Source: Chamaecrista fasciculata (lineage: Eukaryota > Streptophyta > Magnoliopsida > Fabales > Fabaceae). From it: a stretch of 64,000 nucleotides of DNA. The stretch spans positions 4,091 to 68,090 of the forward strand of contig QANZ01007353.1 of assembly GCA_003254925.1 (NCBI GenBank). The letters are read 5' to 3'. Below the pieces are notes generated by a model. The model was given only the letters and a program-made list of their open reading frames with translations. It ran no database searches and was not told the origin of the DNA. The translations under genes were made by a program, and so were the position numbers. Every line of letters begins with the position of its first letter. Position 1 is the stretch's first letter. Positions 43,209-57,090 of this stretch are shown piece after piece.

Positions 43209-46200
43209 AGAATTAGTGTGGATTGGCTAATATATATATATATGTGTAAATTGTCTTAGGGGAAGGGGAGGAAAATATTAGGGAAAGGTTTGGGAGAGAA
43301 CTTGGCCTCTCGAAAGCCAAGTAACCTAGGGTGATGTGTGTGGGATTTTCTGCATTTAGTACTACTTGTATCAGCTTACTCTCTCTAAGAGTGAGTTTTA
43401 TCTTCATTTTGGTGGTGAATATATAGAGGGTTCTAACATAATCCAATAAGAAATTATAACTCAAAATGGCAAACACAAGAGAGGAAGCAAATAGCAAAGA
43501 CTGCACATAGGGAAACAAAAATCTACAATGAACTGGGTAAGCTTGAAAGCATGTAAGCATGACAAATTATTGAAGAAATAAAAGCCAACCTCTGAGTTAT
43601 TCGCGGTCGCATATCAGCAACAGGTTCTTGTCTAATAATATGTTGCCGAGGTAGATCAACACCATCTTTTCCGACCTATAATGTTTATGTATGAAAAACA
43701 ATTATTAATGTCACATATACATGTAACTAGAAACTGAAATACGACAAAAGGATGGCTTGCACCAACACGCCGTGGCAACTCCTCTATTTTTTCATTTATG
43801 ATACTTTGAAAACAGATTAACTTCAAGATAAATTATTAAGAATAATGATGATAACAATTGTAAAACTCCAAGACAATAACAAAATTCTCAGTCATAGACG
43901 GTAACAAATTTCTAATCCTTTAACAGTTCCACTATGACAGGATTCGCAACAATACACTTGCAAGGACTACAGGAGCAAGGTCACTAGAAAAGCAAAATTC
44001 CACAGGCAGCAGCAGCATATAAGTTTAAGCTGCTAAAACTCACCATGATTTCATTTGAAAGCATCTTCACTCCATCTGAATCATCAAAATGTTTTCTTTT
44101 TTTCCTCTCTCCATTAGACTTCTTTTCCTGTTCCATGTGCAACCAACACACACACATAAGGTGATATTTTCAATCATTAATTGCCAAGTAAGCATATTAG
44201 GTGAAAATCCTAGCTGACCTTTACCATCCGAGTAGACAGCCCCCTATCTTCAGCATCCAAGGAAGCAGAAGCTTTACTGATTGCCTTTGAAGGCTTAGAT
44301 TTTATATATTCACTCCTATGCTTCAAATTAACATCATCATAGCCATGCAAAAGTGAGTCTGTCAGGTTTTTGGAAAAATTCCCTTCATGGTGATCACTAT
44401 GGTTAGAAACAGAATCAGATTTCATCCCTTCAACACCATGATTAGAGCCAATTCTAAGATTCTTATTGCTGTGATAAACATATGCTTCTCTAGTAGAGTG
44501 TTCGTAGAAATCCATAGAAGAGTTCCCGTGAGGCAAAGGGTTGGTATAGCTGTACAAAGGCACCCTTTGCTTTGAATGTTGGCGCGGTTTCTTATCCTGG
44601 AAGTCAGAGTAGTCTGGGCCTTCCATATGTGAATCTTGGGAACTTAATTTGGTACCATAGGATTCATATCTCTGCAAATACATAAAGAAAAGGGGGAGGC
44701 TTTAGAATCTCAAAATGGACAGTTAATTGCTGTTTTTTATTAAATTGTTCATTCTCACCAAAAACATTAGATAAATGCCCAATTTGTATAAACATATATC
44801 AACCGACATTATTATCATTATATAATATAAAAAGACAGTTCAGATGAACTTATTAAATGACAAAAGAAAGACATTAGAAATTTCCACTTACAGAGCTAAG
44901 ACTGGGTTGTCTTTTCATAGCACGATTTTCAGGAGAATTGGAAATAACAGTATTTGCTGTATAGTATGGTTCTGCAATGGCATTCACCAGATTAGAAATA
45001 ACAACCACAATTAGAAACAAGATCTAGATTTAAGTGAAACAAAAAAAAGGAGCAACATTTCTTGACCACCATGTGCAACAAATGAAAAGCAAATTGAAAA
45101 AAGAGGATAAGCTTTGGCTTGCCAAATCCATATTTTATAAACCATAAAACATAGAATCCAACACCAGGAACATGTTCCCCAATATTACAGCTGAGTAAAG
45201 CAAAAGCTCCTTTATTTAAGCAACATATACCCAAAAAAGAAAAGAGAAAGTTTCTTTTGGACATTTTCTACTGTAGAGTGTAGACAACATTAATGCTTGG
45301 TATTTAGGGACCTTCAAAGAAGGCGTTAACACGAAATCTCAACTTTGAGGAACACCTTGTTCCGGGAAATAACACAACCAAGATGAAGGTTCATTAGAAC
45401 ATTGTAAATGCTATTTCATAGAAATAACTAACTACCCAGCAGACCTTCTGGAATCCTCAGGAACTTCAACTGGCAGTGACAGACAAATAAACACCATTTT
45501 ACTCTTGCAAAACCAATAAAGCGAGAATCTGATAAATAGAATGGAATGTCTATGGCACAACATACCTTGAACTGGATCTGGAATTTGACACTCAAATGCC
45601 CCTGGAGGAAGTGGATCAAATTCTACATCAAGTAGTGGACCATCTTCCCTATAATTCCTTCCTAATTGCTGCTTAACAGCAGTTATAGCAGGGTTTTCTA
45701 TCTCTCCCTTCACTTTCAGATAACCTGATGGTTTATATCTCATATTAATGGCACCCTTGGGATTCATAGGAGGCAGAGCCCCATTAGGTGTTAGATATCT
45801 AGAAGGCTCAGCGCCATATGAATCCCGATCATGCAAAGATGAGCTACTCTCAGACGATGTGTCATCCATTGCAGTAACATTTTCTGCATAATGGTTCCTA
45901 CGCTCATGGGCCATATCTGCAACTAAAATATCATGACTATAAAGGCCACGACTCTCAACCTCTTTGGGATCAAGATGCCTATAATCACCATGTTTAGTGC
46001 TTCCACATGAATCTTGCCCTAGTCCACTGCCACGATCTTGGATGACACCACTTGAAATATCTTGCCGGCCATTAGCACAAACGTCCTCTTTCAACAATCT
46101 TTTATCTTTTAGCCTTCGGTGACAAAACCATCCAGATATTTGTTTTTCTGTCAAACCTAGCTCCTCAGCAAGTTCTATTTTCATTTCCTCTGTCGGATAT

Positions 46201-47873
46201 TTGTGCTCTGAAACAAAAGCAAAAATTGTTCCTGAAAAGTTAGGACTTAGAATGATCCATTAGCACCATATATAAGAAGTATCATTACCTACCATTATAA
46301 AATTTCTCCAAGGCAGAAATCTGCCCAGGTGTCTTGAGTTTTCTCTTATTTTTCTCCATGGAAACTTTATTTTCTTCTGATTGCAATTCTCCTGATTCTG
46401 AACATCAACATAAAAGAAAAGTTAAGTGCATTTCTTAGAAAGGAAACAATAATTACAGTATGAAACAAGAAAAATCTAATCTCACGTCAGCCACAATAAA
46501 TGATCCAATAATGACTTGGAATCGCATAGATGATCACATAATACAACATGCTGGAAAGGGATGAGAATATTAAAAAGATTGGAAGCATGGATTACTAGAG
46601 TCATTGTAAAATCATGTGCATAAAAGATAGAAGACAATCCTTTTGAGTTAAACAATTATCCAATATTAACTCATCAAAAAGAGATAAGTTTCATGGAAAA
46701 TGTCCACGTGGATTTGCAACAATAATTTAAGTTTCAAAAGGATCCATATCAGTATAGCATTTATAAGTGGAGATAGAGTCAAATGCATACAAAAAGTCAG
46801 GTCATCTCGAAACGTTGCTGCTTTCCTCAAATATTAAGGATAAAGCTGTTTTTTTTATCAATGATTGAAGAAGTGATTTGGCAATGAAAAGGTTTAGAAA
46901 GGAGTATGGATAACTGAGGAGCTGCTTAAATGATATAAACCCTCCAAAAACACTTTCCAGAGAATAGGAAGTTCTTACATATAAAGACATGTGCTCTCTC
47001 AGTAACTACAACATTGCAATTACTACTTTCATCGAAGCACTGATTTATGAGTGAATTGTTCACAAGTTTCCAATCCCATGTAATACAAATTAAAAACATA
47101 GAACAGCAGTGAGCCCAAAAGTTAACTGTATATTAATTATTAAGTACACTAGATTCTAAACTGGTAGAAGTAGAACCATAAAATATCCAGAAATTCATGG
47201 TAAGTTAATATGATTTGGTTGAAATTTCATGACAGTAGGGAGCTGCAACCCCAATACATGGCATAAAACAATTTGGGCAGAGGGAACTTGAGCAATCCAA
47301 TATATGACGAAATTTCATCAATTTAGAATAGGCATGCCCAATTTATAATAAAATTCTTACAAAAATCAGTCATTCAAATGCTCAAGAAAATGAAAATTGC
47401 AAGTATTTCTCTGTAAACCTTGCAAAATCACATGGGGCGCGACTCAGAAGGTAGATCCATGCATAAACACTAGTTTTTTGGTCATTCAAAACAAAATCAG
47501 CTCAAAATTTTAGTTATAAGATAAATGTAGGGAAGGAAATTAACTGAAGACATTAAATATAACATATTTATAATTTAATGCCACAATAAAATATCAGGAA
47601 CCCAATACCCAAATTATACAAAAACATAAAACCCGATTTTCCTTCTGTTTGACGCACTGTCTCAAAACCCCAATACCCAAAATTCAAACCCTGGTTTCGT
47701 ATTCACCATTAAAACCACCTCTATCAGAATGTGAACAATTGATATCCTTAAACCCAATCGAGTCATTCAATGGTCGAAATCGTAAGCAATCTGACAAAAT
47801 CATTCAACCACCATATGAAATCTCAAATCTCCGATACAACTAAAGATCAAGGAAACAAAGCTGTACCTTCCAT
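42469..47873 (-). CDS. Homeodomain protein, RINGLET-like homeobox type
   Basis: Eight coding exons on the minus strand: 47867-47873, 46293-46397, 45566-46207, 44892-44971, 44225-44671, 44044-44127, 43590-43675, 42469-42538. Phases agree throughout and give 506 residues. The homeodomain spans about 19-76 (KRKLKTPGQISALEKFY, then QISGWFCHRRLKDKR as recognition helix), the type found in RLT1/RLT2 and in Arabidopsis At4g03250, whose length I recall as about 507. A second conserved block, LPPGAFECQIPDP, follows near 236-250. A basic patch ERKKRKH in exon 6 may be a nuclear signal. The C-terminus is SSFSEDETANTSSSLD. No DDT domain is seen. The first coding exon is only seven bases, so the start is less certain; M16 in exon 2 is an alternative. 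Confidence 0.88.
43159..43204. repeat. (AG)n microsatellite in homeodomain gene intron 7
   Basis: About 22 AG units, reading as CT on the gene's sense strand. Confidence 0.9.
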
Positions 47874-48162
47874 CGGTGAGAGAAATTCTGATATATCTCC
47901 TTCCTCTGCGAAAGAGCTTGGGCCAAGGGTGCGGAATTTTATCACTAGCTTCTCGGAAAAGCGAGAACAATTACACGAAAGCAAAGGAGAATGCAACGAA
48001 AATCAACAAATTTTCGATTGAAATGTTTCAATTTAACGCCGAAATTCTCAGAGAGATAGAGAAAGGAATTTCTGGTGAAGGCATGCGAGAAGCAATTCGC
48101 CCCTTAGAGTTTTGCCTTTGCTTATACTAGTCAACTTTTACAGTTTGTTTTGTTTGGTTGGC

Positions 48163-48910
48163 TAAAGTTCTATTTTGGTCCTGAAGTTTTCTCAAAGTTT
48201 CATTTTGGCCCCTCAAGTAGTTTTGGTTCCGTTTTGGTCTCTTAAGTTTCCAAAATGTTTCACCGTGACCTTGTCAGGTCTAGAAGATCAACTGAAGAAG
48301 ACATTTTTTGGACTCCATTGGGTCAAGAAGAAGAAGAAGAAGAAGAAGAAGCCCTAAAACCCCAATTTATTTCTTATTTCTTATGTTTTAATCCTATTAT
48401 AAAAGAAAAATGATCTTAATGTAAAAAAGATAAAACTTTTGGGAGATTAAAGTTAGTTTTTCTTATTTTTTTCCAACGAAAAAAGTGGATGGAAAAGAGT
48501 CAGGGATTAACCGTGTAACTTTTTGAAAATTTAAGGGATCAAAACGGAATGAAAAAAATTTGATGGACCAAAACAGAACATCAAGTAAACTTGAGGGACC
48601 AAAATAAAATTTTGGGCCAAGAAGGAGGAGGAGGAACATGACTGAAGAATAAGGATGATGGTTTATTTCTTGTTTTTTACATTTTAATCCTATTATAAAA
48701 GAAAATGAATCTTAATGTGAATTAAATAAATAAAATTTTTGGGAGATTAAAATTATTTTTTTTTATTTTTTAACGGAAAAAGTAAATGGAAAAAAGTCAG
48801 AGACTAATGGTAAAACTTTCTGAAAACTTAAAGAACCAAAACGGAAGAAAAAAACTTAAGGGACAAAAACAGAATTTAAAACAAACTTGAGAGACCAAAA
48901 TAAAATTTTC
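48163..48910. mobile_element. Palindromic element with duplicated right arm
   Basis: The left arm (about 48163-48265: TTCTATTTTGGTCCTGAAG, TTTGGTCTCTTAAGTTTCC) is the inverse of two successive right halves: about 48355-48612 and 48660-48910. Both contain TTTTAATCCTATTATAAAAG, TTTTGGGAGATTAAA, AAAGTCAG, CTTGAG.GACCAAAATAAAATTTT. The loop holds an AAG microsatellite (48325-48350). It starts about 290 bp upstream of the homeodomain gene start codon. Confidence 0.7.
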
Positions 48911-49439
48911 ACCTGTTTGGTTTGATTGGAAAAACATTTTCCAGTTTGAGTTTGACTCTATTTTATTTTAATTTTTCAATTTTAAAATCAATCTAAAACA
49001 ACGCAAAAAAAAAAATCATAAGCTTTGAAATAGAAAAAAAAAAATCATATTCTACAAGTTTAATTTGATTTTAGTTTTAATTAATTTCATTTGGACCTTA
49101 TATTGTCCAAATTTGTTTTGATTTTTTTATCATAATTTTAACTACAAATTGCACTTCTGATGATCCTATATATTTGGAGTAAATTTTAATCTAACCCTTC
49201 AATTTTTTTTTTTTTGCAAAATTGGTTCTAAATATTTTTATAATTTGATATTTTTTTGTTTCAACTACTAATTAAATGTGGTTATATCTTTCTCGTCTTA
49301 CGTTTAAATGTAACAAGTATCAAGCTATGTGTTATTTTTTACAAGTCATTTTTCTCTTCAAATAAGAGAGTTCGAGACTATTTTTTTCTTTTGAAGAGTC
49401 TTTTTCCTACTAGTGAGAATCATTAGGAAATGAAATTAA
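48911..49439. other. AT-rich intergenic stretch
   Basis: No gene or repeat boundary could be supported. Only A/T runs and short direct words (GAAATAGAAAAAAAAAAATCAT-like) are present. Confidence 0.5.
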
Positions 49440-49830
49440 ATTGGACCTGAAAGTGGGTCTAAGACCAATCTATTATAATTTTTCACTTTTTGGTCCTAAA
49501 GTCACTTTCGAGCTCAATCTAATGTCATTTTGTTGATTGCACCAACTTGGTAAGAAAAAACTTGTCAACAGTAACTTGTAGCTTCGAACTCGTCGCATTT
49601 GAACTTAAAACGAGAGATATATAACCAACTTCACTCGTTTGATTGTGAAACAAGTGACCCACTTCTGAGGTCTAACTTGACTATGTTTGTTGACGGTTCT
49701 AATTGGATAAAGCAAAGACTTGTCAAAAGTAACACACAACTCCGAACTCATTGCATTCGGGCTTGAAACGAGATAGATAAATTTGCATTCAGTCATTTGG
49801 ACCAAAAAGTAAACAATTATAAAAATATGT
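49440..49830. repeat. Family H repeat, copy 2
   Basis: Two direct copies of the module CTTGTCAA.AGTAAC....CTTCGAACTCGTCGCATT..AACTTAAAACGAGA are seen at about 49560-49650 and 49710-49800. Same unit as at 10205 and 59600. Confidence 0.5.
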
Positions 49831-51482
49831 AGAAACAACTTTGCACAAAAGAAAGTGAAGGATTTCGGATCCTCAAGACCCGACTCAAGAACCGAAACTT
49901 GAATCACAATAATAAATCCAGGCAAATATTAAAAACACATTGTGGAGCTTACTAACCTGGACGCCTTGGCTAATATTCTAGATCTTGCTAGTGGCTCTGC
50001 TCCACCAAAACTGATCTCCAAACGTTGATATCCTCATCACGAACTCTAAGAATGAACTCCACCAAACAGCGAGACTCTACCTACTAGTGGTAGAGCCATA
50101 TTTCCACGACTGATCGCGAAAGAACAACTCTAAGAGAGAGACGAAAATATAACTATGTGGGTTCTCTCAATATGAAAGCAGCCTCTTCAACTCATGGAAT
50201 CAACTAGCAACTTGAATGATGGGGAATCATTCCTATTTATAGGAGAATGAGAGAGCTCTCAAATACTAACTATCCGATGTGGGACTTAAGTAAAATAGCT
50301 CACATTCCAATGGATCAACCCATAACCCAATTGGACTCCCACAGAGGCGGATATTTAACCCACAAAATCTAACATACTCCTACTCGCACATGGTGGGAGG
50401 TCCATGACTTTCCTTATCAGAAAAGGAGTTCTCTTTCTCTCAATCTCTTATCGTTTTCTTTCATACTCCGTGTTAGTCGTGACCACTTGGCACGATATGT
50501 GGGAGCCTTATACTAGAAGTTTTTTAGGCTCAGTAATAAGTGATGCTACAACCCAAAAGGTGTGATGATGTGACCACTTGTATCATCTAAAAAATAAAGT
50601 GTCATGGTTCCCTAGAAGTGTTCATATACATGGCTAATTTGATCCCTCTAAGTCTGCAATAAGGCTAGGACTTTAGCCACACTCAATTGTGATAGGTATC
50701 CACATCCATGAGATCCTTCAAATGGATCACATAATGGGTTGACCTCAGGATACTATCACACATGTATATGTCAACAAATTCTTCCTTTCGCCTCCTTATC
50801 AATTAGATTAAAGATAGTTGCTTTCTTGACTGTCTCCCATTGGGCCATATTTTTCCCTAGACATTAAGAAAGACGTCAAAGTAGCATGCACTACCTTCTC
50901 TCATCATGATAGAGTCAAAGTGCATAAGGGTACCTTCTTGAAAGGACTGCCACATTCTTTCAGGGACTCACACAGCATTGAAGCAGCGATTGAAACGCAT
51001 GTTGTGGTATTCTCGAGTGTATGTCGGTTTTGATTCTTCATTTTCACCACACAGAACCTAGTTCAGACTCACCTAGAATCGAACTTGAGATTGCTACCAC
51101 ACTTCTCTAGTTTCTCACAGCACCAAGCGGAGCACTCACGTCTGGCTACAGACATTATAAATAGCGGGGATTCATAATTTGATCATAAGACTTTCTCTTC
51201 GTCTTATCGGGTCTCATCCTAGTACATTTACTAGGGCGACTTATCAATTCTTTATTTGGTGTTTTCTTGTCCAACACTTAACACTTTTCAACTGTCTTTG
51301 GATATTCACACTTTATCCAACTATGGTGTTGAGGGAAAACATTTAAGTCTCATCTTGGCCCACGCCTCTTGTGTGTCCAAGGCGGTTGCTCGTGTGAGAG
51401 AGCCAACCTCCCAAGCATGTACGACATATTTTGTGTATTGTATAATATTCTTACTTCTTGATTTGCACAAAATAAAGGTATG

Positions 51483-52885
51483 TGATCAGCCCAAATATTG
51501 ATATGATATTTTGTCTTCTTTTTACGTGTTTATAATGCTAATATGTTGCAATTAGACTAATTAATGTATTAAGGGTTGCACTAAGGTATGACATAATAAA
51601 ATGAATGAAAATAGGTTATTTAGTGGTTATTTATTGTATTTTATAAATAAGTGCTATTTAATGGTTTTTTCAGTGTTTCAGATATCCAAACAGGGTCTAA
51701 CCAAAGGGAAACGTCTAGAATCAACGAGAGGATCACAAAATGTTTTGCACCACCATGTTGGGCCGTCGGCCCAAATCAGGACTTCCCGCGGCGCAAGTCT
51801 CTGAGAGGAGTATGACGTCAGCACGTAAGCTTCAGCGAAAACTTAGGCTGAGCCATCACTTGAGCCAACGGCGCAAGTGACGACGCAAGAAGAGACGTAG
51901 TCTAGGAGAAGTTTTGGACGGCTAGGATTCAAGATACAGAGATAATAATCAAAAAATCGCGGATATTGCGTTGTGCCTTCGTGTTGGGCCGCCGGCGCAG
52001 GTGACGGCCCAAGTCCAAAATCGTTCATTGACTTGCGGATCAAGCATATTTTCGAGCCTATAAATAGAATTCGTCATTCTGCACTCAGAGCATCGTGCGA
52101 CGCAGAGAGTAGAGAGCACTGTAGAAAATAGAGAAATATTCTTCATCTCAAAGTTCTTGTGAGATCATGGCAATTCAATATGAATTTGTTCATCTTTCCA
52201 CCATGAGCAGCTAAACACTTACACCCGGAGGAGCATTGGAGCAAAGCATGAACTAGGGTCTACATTTAAGGGAGTTTTCTCACACTTGAATTAGGGTTTT
52301 ACCTTCTTGTTCTTGATTTCTTGTTGAACCTGAGAACTAGTTATAATTTCTATTTATTGATTAAGAGCTTGGTTTCTTGACAATAGTTTTTGTTATTAAG
52401 ATTTATGATTCTTGATCATTCTTTTATCATCAATTAGATGAGGGTTTTCAATTCTAGTTATGAATTATCTTGTTTAAGGTCTTTTCATGATTAAGTTGTC
52501 AATCTAGGTCATTAAGTAATTAATGACTACCTTAGGATGATTTGTATGAGATGCTCCACTTATCGTTAGTAGTGATGATTGCTTAATCCAATCGCTCTGT
52601 CGGGTACCTTCTCAACTTGGTTAATTCGTTTATTTATTATTGTTTTCTTTCAATCTAGTCCTTTAGTTAAAAATCACTAAATATTTATTGCTTAATTTAA
52701 TTCGTGTCTTAGGTATTAGATCAACATTCCAAACTATTTCCTTTACCTTTTGCCGTTTAGTAAGAATTAAAGTACTATTCGCTTTTAAACTATATAAGTA
52801 AGTTCTCCTCGAGAGATCGACTCGGATTGCACCACTATAGCGCATTAATTCTGGTATTTTGGCCGCCTAGCGACGGGTGCGGTCA
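51483..52885 (+). mobile_element. Solo LTR, 1.4 kb, inserted in the old copia
   Basis: Starts TGATCAGCCCAAATATTG and ends GACGGGTGCGGTCA. Flanked by a perfect 5-bp duplication GTATG (51478-51482, 52886-52890). A TATA box in GAGCCTATAAATAGAATT lies at about 52055-52072. No interior is present, as expected after recombination between two LTRs. Superfamily not settled; gypsy is my guess. Confidence 0.75.
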
Positions 52886-53318
52886 GTATGCCTTGGCAAT
52901 ACACCTTATTTATGATCAAGAAATAGTGTTTTTCTAAAGCTTGTCCTCATGACATAAAGTTTAACTATAAACTATGTTAAATTACCTTGATCTATGCAAC
53001 TCTATAAATTTCAGATGTCACAAAACATGTTCTTAAGTGTTGGTGATACCAATGAAGAGTTCATTGGGGAACCTATGTCCCTTCAGGAATCTTTTCCCTT
53101 ATTAGAGCAGGTATTTGATAGCTTGATGTATCTAAAACACTAGTTTTACAGCTTGTATTCTTCATACAACCAAGCCACCACTATGGGATTGAGAGAGATT
53201 AGAGCCAATGCTCCGTCATGGGTCATCTTGCGAGAACCCCCATTCACGATTACTTGGTGCGTAGACTAATATCACATGGTAATTTACAACTGTGTAACAA
53301 CGTCTCATATGAAGTTGT

Positions 53319-55421
53319 TGATGGAGATTGTGCCCTAGGGCCAATCATTTTATAGATATGTTGTGAACATATCAATTAATTTATGGAGATAAATTAATGG
53401 TTATCATATTATTAGCATGTTTACTATGATAACAGTCCGTGATTAATTATGAGATAATTAATCTAAACTGTCCCTGGTCGCTCATTCAAGTGGGAACTTG
53501 AAATGAACTAAGACCAGCATGACCTCGGTGCATAGGGATGCACGCACTAGATGCTGGAACGAGAGTCATGGTGCAATTACGTAAGGGGTTACGAGTTGCT
53601 GGACTGACCCGGAGAGTCCTGCATGGGTTTAGTCATCAGCTTGCCTCTCTTGTACGCCTGTCACGACGCCTTAGACCTGAGGTCATCATTATTCCGGCGT
53701 TGCAGTTGTCAGACTTTGGCTTAGTCTAACGTTGCCCGTAGCAGGGTAGCCATAAGGGCTAAGTACGGGTTTGGTTGATTGCCGTGCTGAGGAATGTGGA
53801 CTGACCAAAATTGGGATTTTGTTCCCCATTAAATTGGGAGATATCTTACTGGCGCCCTCGATGAGTCTGTCCAGGAAATGCATGGCCATGCTAGATATTG
53901 GGACTTACTCAAGGAGATCGAGAAAGTAAAGGTTTGGATCATGGATGACTTTCCCGTGCCTGATCCATAACCAAGATATCGCAGAACAATAGGGTCGGTG
54001 CCAAGGAGGTACGAAGGTTAAAATCGGTTTTGGTAACAAACGATCACTCACGTGTTTTGGGTAGTCGCGATGGCTTGCTAGAGTCCGCTCACGACTTGTA
54101 GGACATAGGGATGACCTACTGCCAACTTCACGTGGGGCCTGCTGGGTCACACACGAGCAGGATTAGAACACACTTTATAAGGGACACGAATTAGGGTAAT
54201 TCGTGGGTCACTCCGTGGCCTAATTTAAGACACAGAGGAAATGTCTGGGACATTATGTCTTGTCTTAAATTTTCTACAGTTTAAATAATTGTTAAATGAT
54301 TAATAGAGATTAATTATTTACAATTTAAATATTAGGAATAATAAATCAAATAATTCCTAAAAGTTAGGAGATTATTGATTTATAAAATTCCCTAATATTG
54401 GCATAGAGGGTGGCGCCTCTTTTTTTGATGATTTAATTAATAAAAATGTTTTATTAATTTAAGTCATGAGTTTGAATTTGAATTTGAGATTCAAGATTTG
54501 AATTAAGATATTGGGGTAATATTTTAATTCAATAAAGAATTTAAATTCTAGATTCAAAATTTGAATTAAAGATATTATGGTAATATTTTAATTCAAAAAC
54601 ATTGGGATAAAATAAGTTGGTCATGACTTCCTAAAAGTTAGGAGTCATTTTTGATTTATAATATTCCCTAAAATGCATGAGTTAGGCGCATGGTTACTTG
54701 TGGGACCCAAGGGAGATTTGATCTTCCATTTGATTCTCCAAGATAGCATTTGAATTTGAATTAAAATATTATGGTAATATTTTAATTAGATATTCAAGTC
54801 ATAAAATATGATATTATTGTAATATCATGATTTTATAATTATAAAATTACCATAATTTTGGTAATTATATAAGCTTAAGTCGCCTAGCCCCAAAGTAAGT
54901 CATGAGATGCACACTTGAAACCCTAATTCATAAGAGCATTCATCTTCCTCCTTGTAGAGAGAGAGAGAAACTCGCCTCCCTCCTTGTAGAGAGAGAAGGT
55001 TCGACTTTTCTCCTAAGAGTTAGAGAGAGAAAGTCGATTTAGGGTTTGGGAGAAGAAGAACAAAAGGAGTTTTGTTGCTATCTCCTCCATTGTTGCGCCA
55101 CCTTGCCTGGAATTCAGAGAAGGAGTTCCTGAGTTCAAAAGCTGTAGATTCAATCCCGAGTCTCTTTGGAGAAAGAGGCGTGGAGGCTAGCACCTCGTGT
55201 TCGGGAAACTGTTCGTGTGGATCACCGGTAGAGGAAGGACGTAGAGACGGACTTCTAGACTCACCAAGTATCACCAATCGATTGAAAGCTTGAGGTATAA
55301 CATTTTTCATATCTGGTTTTAAATTCAACTAGCGGATCTCAGGGTTGGATTTTCCTGGGGAGCGCAAGTTTTTATTTACTATTTGCTTCCGCTGCGTGTT
55401 TTCCCCGGGGATTTCCCAACA
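53319..55421 (+). mobile_element. Solo LTR, 2.1 kb, copia type, inserted in the old copia
   Basis: Starts TGATGGAGATTGTGCCCTAG and ends CCCCGGGGATTTCCCAACA. Flanked by a perfect 5-bp duplication GTTGT (53314-53318, 55422-55426). The GTGCCCTAG start and the TTCCGCTGCGTGTTTTC end are typical of a large-LTR plant copia group. Open frames inside are not genes. Confidence 0.75.
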
Positions 55422-56029
55422 GTTGTGTTGCGTCCTTCCATGGTACCTAGGCTTTCTTGGTGTAAACCACAGCTGTTTAGCCTAGGAGACCAATGTCACT
55501 GGATTGTCGGCTTTGTTTGCGATTTCCAAGTGACATAAAATCATCCCAAGCTTGAATGCCCCTCATACTGCCGATGATTATGCAACAAATTCTTCGTCAG
55601 AGAAATGCATGAATGTTTCTTTCTTTGGCCATGGTGCCTAGCAAGAAAACACACTCAGAAACGTACTTCCACTTATCCAAGTCTCTTAACCAATCGGCAT
55701 CAGTGTGACTCATCACTTATAAGTCACTATGATAAAACAACCGATTGTCAGTAGTGTCCTACAAGTACCTTAAAATTCTCTAAACAGATGGTTGTCCTAT
55801 ATTTGAGTGATAATGACTCACCAAGCCGACTACAAAAGGTGAGTTGGAGTGAGTACACTCCCCATTGTACTTCATGCTACCAACCACATGTGTGAGAATT
55901 TATCTTCATGACTCTATTTCTGACTTAGTCTAAAGGCATAAAGCAAGACTACTCGCCATTTCTACTAAGGCATCACTTGGGTTCAAGTTTCGTCTCATGG
56001 AATCTACCAAGAATCTCTTCTATGTAAGA

Positions 56030-57090
56030 TTCTTGTGACAGAGTGAGCTAATTCTTGGAGCAATCTCCATGAATCCAGACTCCCATTGTCTAACCCATTC
56101 TTTCATCTTAAAAGATGAAAGGATAACCATTTTAAATGGCTGGAGCAACCCATATGTTGTTTCTAATTGACCATATCTCTTCTACACACGGTGTGGAGGT
56201 AATGAAATACTCTCAACTTTCTTGACATGAACTAAGCGGTCAATTACCACGAGTTTAGATGAAGGTACGCAAGATCTTGATAGATCTCTGAAGTTAGCAC
56301 ATTTGTGCTCCTGACCTCTTGCCACAAAATCCACATGGTCATGTATATAAACCCCTTCACTTAGGTTGCCACTCAAGTAAGCGATCTTGACATTGAACAG
56401 ATATACTCCTAGACTTAAATTGGAGACCAAAGCTAGAATCAGACTTTGTCCACACAACAGATAAGAAGGCTTCGTCACAATCGATACCCTCTTGTTGTGT
56501 GAACTTCTTCACTGCTTAATGTGACTAGTAGTGGTCAACTGAATTATTTACCTCTCTTAACCTTTGAGAGCACACTTGTTCTCAAAATGCCTTGCGATGT
56601 GGGCAGATCCACCAAGTCTTGTACTTGGTCTCTCCTTATAGACTACGTCTTCACTTCTTCCAGCGTTTTAGTCCACCATTTACTAGTAGGGTTGGAAAAA
56701 GCCTATTGAACCATCTTGGGCTCTTATTCACATGGGAGTTACTACTACTCTAGTATTCGCCTTAAACTATGCTCCGTGGAAGACATGCTTCTCGTAAGCA
56801 TCACTCCCACTAGACTTAGCAACTGGAGGTGCATCATTACGCTTCTCTCGATGTGTTGCTAGTCCTTCTCCAATCAACGGAGGTGCACATTCCAAAATTC
56901 GTTCATGTCAAGAAAGCTGAGAGTATTTCATTACCTTCACACCATGTGTAGAAGAGATATGGTCAGCTAGAAACAATATATGGGCTACTCCAACCATTTA
57001 AAATGATTATCCTATCATCTTTTAAGATGAAGGAATGGGTTAGACAGTGGGAGTCTGAATTCATGAAGATCGCTTCAAGAATTAGCTTAC
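56030..57090. repeat. Inverted duplication within the old copia remnant
   Basis: About 56035-56245 and about 56905-57085 are inverted copies. ACTCTCAACTTTCTTGACAT on the left is mirrored by ATGTCAAGAAAGCTGAGAGT on the right, and CCATTTTAAATGGCTGGAG by CTCCAACCATTTAAAATG. A spacer of about 660 bp lies between. Transcription through it would give a hairpin RNA. Confidence 0.7.

Noticed and set aside
53538-55328. Several open frames of 60-100 residues
   Set aside because: All lie in the 2.1-kb solo LTR and none resembles a known protein.
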